Positions 40,576-50,867 of a DNA stretch of 51,103 nucleotides are shown here, piece by piece (position 1 is the stretch's first letter; the number at the start of each line of letters is the position of its first letter). Made by a program: the position numbers and the translations under genes. Source of the DNA: Prevotella sp. (GTDB taxonomy: Bacteria; Bacteroidota; Bacteroidia; Bacteroidales; Bacteroidaceae); NCBI GenBank assembly GCA_017477435.1, contig JAFUVV010000037.1, forward strand, positions 1-51,103, in the 5' to 3' direction. The notes beneath the pieces were generated by a model, which saw nothing but the letters and a program-made list of their open reading frames with translations, was not told the DNA's origin and did no database searches.

Positions 40576-43269
40576 ATGGTGGAATTAGCAACAAAGTACG
40601 ACCCGAAGGCTGTCGAGGGGAAATGGTATCAGTATTGGCTTGACAACAAGCTGTTCAGCTCAAAGCCCGACGGCAGAGAGCCTTACGTGATAGTCATCCC
40701 GCCTCCCAACGTGACGGGGGTGCTGCACATGGGGCACATGCTCAACAATACGATTCAGGACATCCTCGTGCGCCGAGCACGCATGGAGGGGAAGAATGCG
40801 TGCTGGGTGCCCGGCACCGACCACGCGTCGATAGCCACGGAGGCAAAGGTGGTGAAACGCCTTGCCGAGCAGGGAATAAAGAAGCACGACCTCACGCGCG
40901 AGCAGTTCCTCGAGCATGCGTGGGACTGGACCCACGAGCACGGAGGCATCATCCTGAAGCAGCTCCGACGGCTGGGAGCATCATGCGACTGGGACCGCAC
41001 CGCGTTCACCATGGACGAGAAACGCTCGAAGAGCGTCGTAAAAGTGTTTGTCGACCTCTACAACAAAGGCTACATATACCGCGGACTGAGGATGGTGAAC
41101 TGGGATCCGAAGGCGCTCACGGCTCTCTCTACAGAGGAGGTGATCTACAAAGAGGAGCACTCGAAGCTGTATCATCTGAAATATTATCTTGCCGATCAGA
41201 AGAACATCACCGTCGGCGAGGGCGACGTGGTGCACAAAGACGAGAAAGGATACTATGCCGTCGTGGCCACCACACGCCCTGAGACGATCATGGGCGACAC
41301 GGCAATGTGCATTAATCCGAAAGACCCGAAGAACCAGTGGCTGAAAGGACACAAGGTGGTGGTGCCGCTCGTGGGACGAGTCATCCCCGTGATAGAGGAC
41401 CGCTACGTGGACATAGAGTTCGGAACGGGATGCCTGAAAGTGACTCCTGCCCACGACACCAACGACTACATGCTGGGCAAGACGCACAACCTCGAGACGA
41501 TCGACATCTTCAATGCCGACGGGACGATATCCACGCAGTCGCCACTCTACGTGGGAATGGACCGCTTCGACTGCCGCCGACAGATAGTGAAAGACCTCGC
41601 CGAGGCGGGACTGATGGAGAAGATGGAGGACTACGTGAACAAGGTGGGCTTCTCGGAACGCAACCCCGACACGGCCATCGAGCCGAGACTCTCCATGCAG
41701 TGGTTCCTCCGCATGAAGCATTTCGCCGACATCGCACTGCCACCTGTGCTCAGCGGCGAACTGAAGTTCTACCCTGCAAAATACGTGAACACCTATCGCA
41801 ACTGGCTGGAAAACATCCAGGACTGGTGCATCTCGCGACAGCTGTGGTGGGGACACCGCATCCCAGCCTACTACATCGACAACGACGAGCAGAACTTCGT
41901 AGTTGCCGAGACAGCCGAGGAAGCCCTCCGACTGGCAAAGGAGAAAACGGGCAACAACGAACTGACGATGGAGAATATCAGGCAGGACGAGGATGCTCTC
42001 GACACTGGGTTCTCGTCGTGGCTGTGGCCGATATCGCTCTTCGACGGCATCAACAACCCGGGCAACGAGGAAATCAGCTACTACTACCCCACCTCCGACC
42101 TCGTGACAGGACCCGACATCATATTCTTCTGGGTGGCCAGAATGATTATGGCCGGATATGAATACGTAGGGAAGATGCCGTTCAGGAATGTTTATTTCAC
42201 AGGCATCGTCCGCGACAAGCTGGGAAGAAAGATGTCGAAGTCGCTGGGCAACAGCCCCGATCCCATCGCCCTGATAGAGAAGTACGGCGCCGACGGAGTG
42301 CGCATGGGCATGATGCTCTCGGCTCCTGCCGGAAACGACATCCTCTTCGACGAGGCTCTATGCGAACAGGGACGCAACTTCAACAACAAGATATGGAACG
42401 CCTTCCGGCTCGTGAAGGGTTGGGAAACGGCCGACGCCGAGCAGCCGGAGGAGTGCAGGATTGCAGTGAAATGGTTTGAGGCTCAGCTGAAGACCATCAG
42501 CACAGAGATCGACGAACAGTTCTCTAAGTACAGAATATCAGAGGCCCTGATGGCTGTATACAAACTTTTCTGGGACGAGTTCTCGTCGTGGTACCTCGAA
42601 ATGGTGAAGCCTCAGTACGGCCAACCCATCGACCGCAAGACGTATGAAGCCACGCTCGGTTTCTTCGACAGCTTGCTGAAACTGCTCCACCCGTTCATGC
42701 CGTTCATCACGGAAGAGCTATGGCAGCACATCTACGACCGCAACGACGGCGACAGCATCATGCGCGAGAAGATGACGCTCGGGCGTCCCGACGACGACGA
42801 GCAGCGACTGGTGGCCGACTTCGAACAGGTGAAGATAATCGTGTCGAACATACGTGCCGTGCGCAACCAGAAGAACATCCCGCAGAAGGACAAGCTCGAG
42901 GTGCAGGCAGTGGGCGAAAATGCCTTTGAAGGATTCGACTGCATCGTGGCGAAGATGGCCAACACGGGCGCGATTGCCGTAGTTGAGGACAAGACTGCCG
43001 ATGCTTCCTCGTTCATGGTGGGCACTCATGAGTATGCCATTCCTCTGGGCGACATGATCGACGTGGCTGCGGAGATCGAGAAGCAGGAGGCACAGCTCAA
43101 GCACCTGGAGGGATTCCTGGCCGGCGTGATGAAGAAGCTGTCGAACGAGCGCTTCGTAGCAAATGCTCCCGAGGCAGTGGTTGCTCTCGAGCGAAAGAAG
43201 CAGAGCGACTCGGAAGAGAAGATTGCAGCTCTGAAAGAGAGCATCGCCGAACTGAAGAAGAGGATATAG
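40576..43269 (+). CDS. valS: Valyl-tRNA synthetase
   Basis: 897 residues, class I synthetase. The HIGH-type motif is [15 protein letters not shown] near residues 42-56. The editing (CP1) domain has [12 protein letters not shown] and PAHDTNDY. The catalytic KMSKS loop is [15 protein letters not shown] near 552-566. The anticodon-binding helices follow, and the C-terminal coiled coil (about 830-897) is rich in K, E and Q. Length is normal. It is monocistronic with a strong terminator at 43292-43330. Confidence 0.98.
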   Translation: MVELATKYDPKAVEGKWYQYWLDNKLFSSKPDGREPYVIVIPPPNVTGVLHMGHMLNNTIQDILVRRARMEGKNACWVPGTDHASIATEAKVVKRLAEQGIKKHDLTREQFLEHAWDWTHEHGGIILKQLRRLGASCDWDRTAFTMDEKRSKSVVKVFVDLYNKGYIYRGLRMVNWDPKALTALSTEEVIYKEEHSKLYHLKYYLADQKNITVGEGDVVHKDEKGYYAVVATTRPETIMGDTAMCINPKDPKNQWLKGHKVVVPLVGRVIPVIEDRYVDIEFGTGCLKVTPAHDTNDYMLGKTHNLETIDIFNADGTISTQSPLYVGMDRFDCRRQIVKDLAEAGLMEKMEDYVNKVGFSERNPDTAIEPRLSMQWFLRMKHFADIALPPVLSGELKFYPAKYVNTYRNWLENIQDWCISRQLWWGHRIPAYYIDNDEQNFVVAETAEEALRLAKEKTGNNELTMENIRQDEDALDTGFSSWLWPISLFDGINNPGNEEISYYYPTSDLVTGPDIIFFWVARMIMAGYEYVGKMPFRNVYFTGIVRDKLGRKMSKSLGNSPDPIALIEKYGADGVRMGMMLSAPAGNDILFDEALCEQGRNFNNKIWNAFRLVKGWETADAEQPEECRIAVKWFEAQLKTISTEIDEQFSKYRISEALMAVYKLFWDEFSSWYLEMVKPQYGQPIDRKTYEATLGFFDSLLKLLHPFMPFITEELWQHIYDRNDGDSIMREKMTLGRPDDDEQRLVADFEQVKIIVSNIRAVRNQKNIPQKDKLEVQAVGENAFEGFDCIVAKMANTGAIAVVEDKTADASSFMVGTHEYAIPLGDMIDVAAEIEKQEAQLKHLEGFLAGVMKKLSNERFVANAPEAVVALERKKQSDSEEKIAALKESIAELKKRI

Positions 43270-43291
43270 ACCCAAAGCCAACAGACAGCAT

Positions 43292-43330
43292 TGCGGGGCA
43301 CGCCGGTAATACCAGCGTGCCCCGCATTTA
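43292..43330 (+). terminator. valS terminator
   Basis: TGCGGGGCACGC pairs with GCGTGCCCCGCA around an 11-nt loop, followed by TTTATT. It lies between convergent valS and the DUF3078 gene and may serve both. Confidence 0.85.
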
Positions 43331-43364
43331 TTGTTGCCTGGCTTGACTAGCTGTCAGGATTGTA

Positions 43365-44663
43365 TCAGAAGCTGTACGACAGTCCGAACGACATGTATTC
43401 CTTAAACTGCCAATAGGCGTGATGCTCGTCGCGCACACGGCTGTCGTCGAAGCGCGGATAGATGAACAGGTCGCAGGAGATGTACTTGCTAAATTGGAAG
43501 TGGAACGTGTTTTCCATTGCAAGCTCTGCACGCTTGTAGGAGGTGAAACCGGTCAGTCGCACGTTCCAGTAGAAGTTTGTCACCGGGGTCCAGCGTGCCT
43601 CTATGCGGAAGCTCGATCCGTAGTCGTCGAAGATGTGTTTACCTTCTTCTATTCCATAGCTCTTCACCAGTTCGCTCCTGCTGCAATATCTCAGGCTGTA
43701 GGTGAGCGGTGCAAGGTGGACTTTTCCGGTCAACTTATTCTTGAACCACGATATGTTATAGTCCATACCGAGAGAGAGTTTCGCATTCAGCGGAGCGAAT
43801 ATCGCGGTGTAGCAATTAGGGTTGTTCACACGGTAGCCCTTCACTATCTGCGTTGATGCTTCGAGCTCGACGGTGTAGTACCATTTCTTGGTGGCCTGAA
43901 GCCCGAAGTTACTCGTCAGTCGGAGGAGGTTTTCGGTGGCCTTGAGACTGTGGATGGTGTCGCCTTTCGACGTTGCCAGTCCGAGTCGGGCCTCGAGGGT
44001 GTTGTCCCATTTTACTTTCTGCTTGTTGTTGTAGTTGGCCCGAAGCGTCGTGCAACCGATCATCGAGTAGTTGCTCTCGCCTCCCTGATACCAGTTGCCA
44101 GAGACGTAGTTCTGGTTTATGTGCAGGTTAAGGTCACCCTTGAACGTCCAGAAATTCGGCCTTTTCACCACCACTGGCACCACCGCCACGTCGGACTTCT
44201 CCACAACCGGGGCCACCTTGTCCGACATCTGCGGCTTGGCCTCTATCTTCGTCGGGGCTTCGGTGATGATCGGGCCGGCCTTCTCTATCTGCCTGTCGAC
44301 CACGCTGACGAGGTCGGGGCGGTGGAGGTAGACATTGAGGAGGATGTCGTCGATATAGTCGCGGAAGGGGAATGTCGAAGCATCGCTGTTGCCGTCGAGC
44401 GAGAACTTGCGGCCGGAGATGTTGCTGTAGAACGTCACGGGCAGGAACAGACGCGTGAAATCGATGTGCGACGAATTCCCGCTGGCAAGTCCCGCATTGG
44501 CATCCTGAATGGAGTCGATGCGCTGACGATAGACGTTTATCGAATCAGTGTAAGCCTTTATGAGCCAGCTCACAGAGTCGGCAGGGACCGTCGGAGTGAC
44601 CCTCTGAGCAAAGACACCAACCGCAGAAAATAGTATGAAGAAAAAGAAGATAACTCGTTTCAT
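43365..44663 (-). CDS. DUF3078 family outer-membrane protein
   Basis: 432 residues. A signal peptide (about 1-19, ending GVFAQ) is followed by a periplasmic-looking stretch, a Val/Pro/Lys-rich linker (about 125-165), then barrel-like strands typical of DUF3078 (FKGDLNLHINQNYVSGNWYQ, GGESNYSMI, WDNTLEARLGLATSKGDTIH), with a final aromatic strand MSFGLSYSF. The C-terminal Phe fits insertion by the Bam machinery. Function of the family is unknown. A TAACTTTG promoter box lies 29 nt ahead of the ATG and array 4 lies just beyond it. Confidence 0.88.
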   Translation of the reverse strand: MKRVIFFFFILFSAVGVFAQRVTPTVPADSVSWLIKAYTDSINVYRQRIDSIQDANAGLASGNSSHIDFTRLFLPVTFYSNISGRKFSLDGNSDASTFPFRDYIDDILLNVYLHRPDLVSVVDRQIEKAGPIITEAPTKIEAKPQMSDKVAPVVEKSDVAVVPVVVKRPNFWTFKGDLNLHINQNYVSGNWYQGGESNYSMIGCTTLRANYNNKQKVKWDNTLEARLGLATSKGDTIHSLKATENLLRLTSNFGLQATKKWYYTVELEASTQIVKGYRVNNPNCYTAIFAPLNAKLSLGMDYNISWFKNKLTGKVHLAPLTYSLRYCSRSELVKSYGIEEGKHIFDDYGSSFRIEARWTPVTNFYWNVRLTGFTSYKRAELAMENTFHFQFSKYISCDLFIYPRFDDSRVRDEHHAYWQFKEYMSFGLSYSF

Positions 44664-44691
44664 AAATTGACTCTTTACTGTTATTCCTTTG

Positions 44692-44699
44692 CAAAGTTA
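44692..44699 (-). promoter_or_regulatory. DUF3078 gene promoter box
   Basis: Minus-strand TAACTTTG followed by CAAAGG, 29 nt ahead of the ATG at 44663. Confidence 0.6.
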
Positions 44700-44753
44700 G
44701 TGAAAACAGCGTGAAGAACAAAATAGAAACGAAAGTTTTTGCTTTTTTACGAA

Positions 44754-44838
44754 AGTACATGGCTTCTGTACTCTCAGTACATGGCTCTTGTACTCAAAGT
44801 ACATGGGCTTTGTACTCCAAGTACATGGGCCTTGTACT
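44754..44838. repeat. AGTACA-N7-TGTACT array 4 (4 units, 85 bp)
   Basis: Units start at 44754, 44776, 44798 and 44820, spaced by CTC, CAA and CCA. Inner bases are TGGCTTC, TGGCTCT, TGGGCTT and TGGGCCT. It begins 55 bp upstream of the DUF3078 promoter box. Confidence 0.95.
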
Positions 44839-44890
44839 GATGCAAGAACATACATAAGAATCCCCCTGCCATGCCCACAGATGCATTTAT

Positions 44891-45085
44891 GGTGTGTTCT
44901 ATAAATTCTGTTTTTATTTTTTTAAAGATGGTTTTCTATATTATTTTCGGTTGCTTTTCGTCTTATTTGTTGCCACTATGTCAAGTCTCATCGCTCACAT
45001 AGCCTGCTATGTTCCCTCTTCAACTTACATATTGACAAGCAAATAAACACAAAAAATCAACTCTACATTATTTATAGAACCCACC
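44891..45085. repeat. MITE-like foldback element (195 bp)
   Basis: Terminal inverted repeats GGTGTGTTCTATAAAT (44891-44906) and ATTTATAGAACCCACC (45070-45085) match at 15 of 16 bases. Inside, TTATTTG..TGTCAA (from 44963) faces TTGACAAGCAAATAA (from 45032), around the perfect palindrome ACATAGC-CT-GCTATGT (44997-45012). There is no ORF and no clear target-site duplication. It lies between array 4 and the yidC promoter. Confidence 0.6.
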
Positions 45086-45136
45086 TTAAACATAAAAAAT
45101 AAATAAATTTCTTTTGTTTTGCGCTCAGCTTTCACT

Positions 45137-45144
45137 AACTTTGC
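45137..45144 (+). promoter_or_regulatory. yidC promoter box
   Basis: TAACTTTG followed by CACATT, 40 nt ahead of the yidC ATG. Confidence 0.65.
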
Positions 45145-45183
45145 ACATTATTTAATATAAAGAGAAAAATATCACAAGAAGAA

Positions 45184-47082
45184 ATGGATAAGAACACACT
45201 TACAGGGTTTGCACTCATTGCATTGGTTTTCATTGGATTTAGTATCTGGACACAACCGTCGGCAGAGCAACGCCGAGAGGCATTCGTGAAAGATTCGCTC
45301 CGACAGGTGGAGATGATGCAAGCCGAACAACAAAAGCAAATAGAAGAGCAGAAAAACAAGCAGGAAGAGGAGCAGAAGTCCATCGAAGGCACAAATGCCC
45401 TCTTTGCAGCATCGGCCGAAGCTACTGCCGAGCCCGTCGTACTGAAAAATGAGAAACTGGAACTGACCATCAACACAAAAGGCGGCACAGTGGAGAAAGC
45501 GGTGATAAAGAATTTCAAAGACCGCGAAGGGAATAAAGACGTGACACTCTTCGACAAGGAAGACCAAAGCCTCTCGTTCATCCTCATGGCAAAAGAGATG
45601 AACATCAACACGGAGAATATAACATTCGAAAAAGCTGAGCAGACCGACTCCACACTCATACTGAAAACCACGGCCGGCGAAGGAAAAGACATCACCATAG
45701 CCTACACGCTCGGCAAAAACTACATGCTCCACATGAAGCTCCAAGCCAACGGCATGGAAGGCGTCTTCCCGCCAAGCTACAACCAGATGGACATCAACTG
45801 GAAAGAGAAATGCAGACAGCAGGAAAAAGGATTCTCCTTCGAAAACAGATACGCCACACTGACCTATCATAAAACAGAAGGCGGCACAGACTACCTCAAC
45901 GAAATGAAAGAAAAGGTAGACGAACCAATAAAGAAAAAGACCGACTGGGTGGCTTTCAAAAACCAATTCTTCTCAGCCGTGATGATCGCAAAGGACGACT
46001 TTGCCGACAACGCACTCATGACATCAATACCGCAGGAAAAAGGATCAGGATACCTGAAACAATACGAAGCAAAACTGAAGACATTCTTCGACCCCAGCGG
46101 GAAAAAACCCACAGAGCTCGAATTCTACTTCGGACCCAACGACTTCCGACTCCTGCAGAAAGTCGAAAAAGAAAGCTCATTCAGCAAAAACCTGCAGATG
46201 GAGCGACTCGTATACCTCGGATGGCCACTCTTCAGAATCATAAACAGATGGTTCACCATCTACGTCTTCGACTTCCTCACAAACATGAAGATAAACATGG
46301 GCATAGTACTGATACTCATCACCATGCTACTGAAGTTCATCACATATCCGATGGTGAAGAAGAGCTATATGTCGTCGGCTAAGATGAGAGTGCTGAAGCC
46401 GAAGCTCGAAGCAGCCACCGCACAATACGACAAGCCCGAAGACCAAATGCAAAAACAACAGGCAATGATGGCAGAATACGCAAAATACGGCGTCAGCCCA
46501 CTCAGCGGATGCCTGCCAATGCTCATACAAATGCCAATCTGGATCGCAATGTTCAACTTCGTGCCTAACGCCATACAACTCAGAGGAGAAAGCTTCCTCT
46601 GGATAAAAGACCTCTCAACCTACGACCCAATCATCGAATGGGGAAAAAACATTTGGATGATAGGCGACCACCTCTCACTCACATGCATACTCTTCTGCGT
46701 CGCCAACATACTCTACTCGTGGATGACAATGAGACAGCAGCGCGACCAAATGGTAGGACAGCAGGCTGAGCAGATGAAAATGATGCAATGGATGATGTAT
46801 CTCATGCCACTGTTCTTCTTCTTCGTCTTCAACGACTACTCCTCAGGACTCAACTTCTACTACTTCGTATCTCTCTTCTTCTCAGCAGCCATCATGTGGA
46901 CATTACGCAAGGCAACCAACGACGAAAAACTGCTCGCAAAACTCGAAGCACGCTATCAGGAAAACAAAAACAACCCCAAAAAGCAAGGAGGATTTGCAGC
47001 ACGACTCGAAGCAATGCAGAAACAACAGATGGAAATGCAACGACAACGAGAAGAACTGCAGAGGAAAAGAAGAAAACTATAA
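45184..47082 (+). CDS. yidC: Membrane protein insertase YidC
   Basis: 632 residues. N-terminal membrane segment (about 5-20, LTGFALIALVFIGFSIW), a charged linker, a large periplasmic beta-domain (about 80-340), then the conserved insertase core with membrane segments near 365, 450, 500 and 545 (NMGIVLILITMLLKFITYPM, SPLSGCLPMLIQMPIWIAMF, WMMYLMPLFFFFVFNDYSSG). The C-terminal tail (about 595-632) is a Q/R/K-rich helix, a ribosome-contact feature common in Bacteroidetes. It inserts inner-membrane proteins with or without Sec. The DUF1846 gene follows 36 nt later. Confidence 0.97.
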   Translation: MDKNTLTGFALIALVFIGFSIWTQPSAEQRREAFVKDSLRQVEMMQAEQQKQIEEQKNKQEEEQKSIEGTNALFAASAEATAEPVVLKNEKLELTINTKGGTVEKAVIKNFKDREGNKDVTLFDKEDQSLSFILMAKEMNINTENITFEKAEQTDSTLILKTTAGEGKDITIAYTLGKNYMLHMKLQANGMEGVFPPSYNQMDINWKEKCRQQEKGFSFENRYATLTYHKTEGGTDYLNEMKEKVDEPIKKKTDWVAFKNQFFSAVMIAKDDFADNALMTSIPQEKGSGYLKQYEAKLKTFFDPSGKKPTELEFYFGPNDFRLLQKVEKESSFSKNLQMERLVYLGWPLFRIINRWFTIYVFDFLTNMKINMGIVLILITMLLKFITYPMVKKSYMSSAKMRVLKPKLEAATAQYDKPEDQMQKQQAMMAEYAKYGVSPLSGCLPMLIQMPIWIAMFNFVPNAIQLRGESFLWIKDLSTYDPIIEWGKNIWMIGDHLSLTCILFCVANILYSWMTMRQQRDQMVGQQAEQMKMMQWMMYLMPLFFFFVFNDYSSGLNFYYFVSLFFSAAIMWTLRKATNDEKLLAKLEARYQENKNNPKKQGGFAARLEAMQKQQMEMQRQREELQRKRRKL

Positions 47083-47118
47083 AACGAAAACCATAACAAA
47101 AAAACTTATAAGTCCGAC

Positions 47119-48582
47119 ATGAAAATAGGATTCGACAACGAGAAATATCTCCGCATACAATCGGAGCATATCCGCGAGAGAATAGCACAATTCGACGGAA
47201 AACTATACCTCGAACTCGGCGGCAAACTCTTCGACGATCATCACGCCTCGCGAGTATTGCCAGGATTCAAACCCGATAGCAAGCTCCGAATGTTCGCACA
47301 ACTGCGCGAACAACTGGAGATAGTAATCGTTGTCAACGCCGAAGACATCGAACAAAACAAAATAAGAGCCGACCTCGGCATCACCTACGACGAAGACGTG
47401 CTGCGACTGCGCGACGAGTTTATGAATCGTGATTTCATGGTAGGCTCGGTTGTCATCACACACTATAACCGCCAGCGTGCAGCCGATCAGTTCAGACATA
47501 GGCTGAAAAGAATGGGCATAAAATCATACGTTCACTATCTCATCGACGGATACCCCCACAACGTAGAACTCATAGCAAGCGACAAAGGATTTGGAAAGAA
47601 CGACTACGTGGAGACTACACGCGAACTCGTAATCGTCACCGCACCAGGACCAGGCAGCGGTAAAATGGCTGTATGCCTCAGTCAGCTATACAACGAGAAC
47701 AAAAGAGGAATACGCGCCGGTTACGCCAAGTTCGAGACATTCCCCGTATGGAACCTACCACTGAAGCACCCCGTAAACATCGCATACGAAGCTGCAACAG
47801 CCGACCTCAACGACGTAAACATGATCGACCCGTTCCACCTCGAAGCCTACGACAAAATCGCAGTCAACTACAACCGCGACATCGAAATATTCCCAGTACT
47901 CAATGCACTCTTTGAAGGCATCTACGGCGAAAACCCATATAAGTCGCCGACAGACATGGGAGTAAACATGGTAGGCTTCTGCATCAGCGACGACGACGTG
48001 TGCTGCAAGGCTTCGAAAGACGAAATCATACGGCGATTCTACGATGCTACCAACAAGATGGTCAATGGTGCAGACAACGAGAACGAGGTTAGCAAGATAC
48101 GCTTGCTGTTCAACCAGGCAAAGATTACGACTGCCGACCGACCTGTAACCGTAGCTGCTTATGAACGCAAGATTCAAACCGGCAATCACGCAGCAGCCAT
48201 AGAGATGGAAGACGGCACCATCGTCACCTCGAAGACTACGGCATTGCTCGGATGCTGCGCAGCACTGCTGCTCAATGCCATGAAATATCTGGCCGGCATC
48301 GATCACGACGTGAAGCTCATTCCGCAAAGCATGATAGAACCCATACAAAAGACTAAAATAGAATACCTCGGCGGTAAGAATCCCCGTCTGCATACCGACG
48401 AAGTGCTCGTAGCACTGAGTGTATTGTCTCAACACGACGAGAACTGCCGCCGTGCTTTGGAGCAACTGCCACGACTGAGTGGCTGTCAGCTGCACACCAC
48501 TGTAATGCTCAGTGAAGTAGACCGCAAGATATGGCGCAAACTGGGATGCGGACTCACATGCGACCCCGTAAAGAAGAAATAA
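47119..48582 (+). CDS. DUF1846 (UPF0371) family protein
   Basis: 487 residues, cytoplasmic, normal length for the family. Recognisable parts are MKIGFDNEKYLRIQSEHIRE, YLELGGKLFDDHHASRVLPG, and a glycine-rich loop VTAPGPGSGKMAVCLSQLY that resembles a nucleotide-binding turn. The family is widespread in anaerobes and has known structures, but I know of no firm biochemical role. It lies between yidC and the peptidase gene with short gaps (36 and 51 nt), so read-through from yidC is possible. Confidence 0.9.
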   Translation: MKIGFDNEKYLRIQSEHIRERIAQFDGKLYLELGGKLFDDHHASRVLPGFKPDSKLRMFAQLREQLEIVIVVNAEDIEQNKIRADLGITYDEDVLRLRDEFMNRDFMVGSVVITHYNRQRAADQFRHRLKRMGIKSYVHYLIDGYPHNVELIASDKGFGKNDYVETTRELVIVTAPGPGSGKMAVCLSQLYNENKRGIRAGYAKFETFPVWNLPLKHPVNIAYEAATADLNDVNMIDPFHLEAYDKIAVNYNRDIEIFPVLNALFEGIYGENPYKSPTDMGVNMVGFCISDDDVCCKASKDEIIRRFYDATNKMVNGADNENEVSKIRLLFNQAKITTADRPVTVAAYERKIQTGNHAAAIEMEDGTIVTSKTTALLGCCAALLLNAMKYLAGIDHDVKLIPQSMIEPIQKTKIEYLGGKNPRLHTDEVLVALSVLSQHDENCRRALEQLPRLSGCQLHTTVMLSEVDRKIWRKLGCGLTCDPVKKK

Positions 48583-48633
48583 CGCTACAACACAAGACGG
48601 ACAACAGAAAAACAAAACAACAACAAAACCGAT

Positions 48634-50850
48634 ATGATGAAAAGAAACACCATCCTGACTGCACTATCCGTAGCGATTGTGGCGGTTATTTTTGCATCAT
48701 GCTCAAAGATGAACAAAGAAGAGATTATCCAGAAAAACGAGATTGAAGTTGCCGACAGCCTCATGACGCCCGAAGCCCTATGGGCAATGGGACGCATAGG
48801 TGGCTATGACGTATCACCCGACGGCAAGCACATTGCCTACAACGTGGCATATTACAGCGTAGAACAGAACAAATCGCATCACATCATCTACGTCATGGAT
48901 GCCGACGGACAAAATCAGAAGCAACTCACTACGAGCGAAAAGAGCGAGACCGACGTGGCATGGCTCGACGACAGCCACCTCTCATTCATTTCCGAGGGAG
49001 AGGTATGGAAGATGGACATCGACGGCTCAGGTCGCAAACAATTGTCGAAGACCGACGGCGGAGTGGAAGGATACATCTTCTCTCCCGACAAATCGAAAGT
49101 CATTCTCATCAAGTCGATACCTTTCCACGACATCATAAAAGAACAGCCCAAAGACCTCCCGAAGTCTACAGGACGAGTCATCACCGACCTGATGTACCGA
49201 CATTGGGACCACTATGTTGAGAGCATTCCGCATCCCTTCATCGCCGAAGTGACAAAGAATGGCATCGGTGAAGCGAAAGACATGCTCGAAGGCTATCCCT
49301 ACGAGTGTCCTATGGAGCCTTTCGGAGGTACGGAGCAACTGGCATGGAGCCCCGACTCAAAGTTCATCGCCTTCACTTGCCGCTGCAAGACAGGCGTTGA
49401 CTACAGCATAAGCACCGATTCCGACATCTATCTCTACGACGTCGAGAGCGGCGACATGAGCAAGACGAAGAATCTCTGCAAGAAAGGTGGCGAGTTTGGT
49501 GTAGTGCCCGACGGAGGCTTTGTAGGTAGCCCCGATAACATATGCAATCCCTCTAAGACTCTGAAGAATCAGTATATCAACACAGGTCTGAAAGACTATA
49601 ACGTGGGTTACGACCAGAATCCGAAGTTCTCTCCCGACGGACGCTATGTTGCCTGGCTGTCGATGGAGCGCGACGGATATGAGAGCGACCGCAACCGCCT
49701 CTGCGTCTACGACCTTAAGGAGAACACGAAGACATACGTGACCGAATCGTTCGATTCCAACGTCGACGACTTCTGCTGGGCCGACAACGAGACACTGTAC
49801 TTCATTGGTGTATGGCATGCAACGGAGAACATGTATAAGACAAACCTCAAGGGAGAGGTTGTTCAACTTACCAACGACTGGCACGACTTTGGTTCGCTGA
49901 AGATGCTGACAGATGGACAGATCATTGCAGAGCGCCACGACTATATGAATGCAGCCGATCTCTACCTTGTCACACCAAACACCGAGGAGCCTGCAAAGAC
50001 GACCGTAGAACAGATTACATTTGAAAACAAGCATATCTTCGACAAGCTGAAGCGCGGTTCTGTGAAGCAGCGCTGGGTGAAGACTACCGACGGAAAGGAC
50101 ATGCTCTATTGGATTATACTCCCGCCCGACTTCGACGAAACGAAGAAATATCCCACCCTTCTTTTCTGTGAAGGCGGTCCGCAGAGCCCCGTTAGCCAGT
50201 TCTGGAGCTATCGCTGGAACTTCATGATCATGGCTTCTAACGGTTACGTGATCATTGCTCCAAACCGTCATGGTCTGCCTGGGTTCGGTTCCGAGTGGTG
50301 TGAGGAGATATCCGGCGACTGGACAGGACAATGCATGGACGACTACCTCACAGCCATCGACGATGCTGCCCAGAACCTGCCATACGTGGATAAGGACCGC
50401 TTGGGGGCTGTCGGTGCTTCGTTCGGAGGATTCTCCGTCTACTATCTTGCCGGACATCACGACAAGCGCTTCAAGTGCTTCATCGCCCACGACGGAGCCT
50501 TCAACCTCGAGTCGATGTACACCGACACCGAGGAAGTCTGGTTCTCTAACTGGGAGTATGAGGACGCATATTGGAACAAGGACCTTTCGGCAAATGCCCG
50601 CAAGACTTACGCCAACTCCCCGCATCGCTTCGTCGACAAATGGGACACGCCGATTCTCTGCATTCACGGCGAGAAAGACTATCGCATCAATGCCAACCAA
50701 GGATTTGGTGCTTTCAACGCTGCACGTCTGAAAGGCATCCCCGCCGAGTTGCTTTTGTTCCCCGACGAAAACCACTGGGTGCTCAAGCCACAGAACGGTA
50801 TCCTTTGGCAGCGCACCTTCTTCAACTGGCTCGATCGTTGGCTGAAATAA
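48634..50850 (+). CDS. S9-family prolyl oligopeptidase-type lipoprotein
   Basis: 738 residues. A lipobox (IFASCSK) puts the lipid-modified Cys near residue 23. The N-terminal half is a beta-propeller with TolB/WD-like repeats (DVSPDGKHIAYNV, LAWSPDSKFIAFTC, KFSPDGRYVAWLS). The C-terminal alpha/beta hydrolase has the nucleophile block GAVGASFGGFSVYY (Ser), the acid in CIHGEKDYRI and the His in FPDENHWVL. This matches acylaminoacyl/dipeptidyl peptidase relatives such as DPP5 or DPP IV. It acts on peptides outside the cytoplasm, probably as part of peptide feeding. Exact cleavage preference cannot be told. Confidence 0.93.
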   Translation: MMKRNTILTALSVAIVAVIFASCSKMNKEEIIQKNEIEVADSLMTPEALWAMGRIGGYDVSPDGKHIAYNVAYYSVEQNKSHHIIYVMDADGQNQKQLTTSEKSETDVAWLDDSHLSFISEGEVWKMDIDGSGRKQLSKTDGGVEGYIFSPDKSKVILIKSIPFHDIIKEQPKDLPKSTGRVITDLMYRHWDHYVESIPHPFIAEVTKNGIGEAKDMLEGYPYECPMEPFGGTEQLAWSPDSKFIAFTCRCKTGVDYSISTDSDIYLYDVESGDMSKTKNLCKKGGEFGVVPDGGFVGSPDNICNPSKTLKNQYINTGLKDYNVGYDQNPKFSPDGRYVAWLSMERDGYESDRNRLCVYDLKENTKTYVTESFDSNVDDFCWADNETLYFIGVWHATENMYKTNLKGEVVQLTNDWHDFGSLKMLTDGQIIAERHDYMNAADLYLVTPNTEEPAKTTVEQITFENKHIFDKLKRGSVKQRWVKTTDGKDMLYWIILPPDFDETKKYPTLLFCEGGPQSPVSQFWSYRWNFMIMASNGYVIIAPNRHGLPGFGSEWCEEISGDWTGQCMDDYLTAIDDAAQNLPYVDKDRLGAVGASFGGFSVYYLAGHHDKRFKCFIAHDGAFNLESMYTDTEEVWFSNWEYEDAYWNKDLSANARKTYANSPHRFVDKWDTPILCIHGEKDYRINANQGFGAFNAARLKGIPAELLLFPDENHWVLKPQNGILWQRTFFNWLDRWLK

Positions 50851-50867
50851 TTTAAAGAAAACAATAA

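Noticed and set aside
50851-50867. Terminator between the S9 peptidase and the MFS gene
   Set aside because: Only 17 nt with no hairpin.
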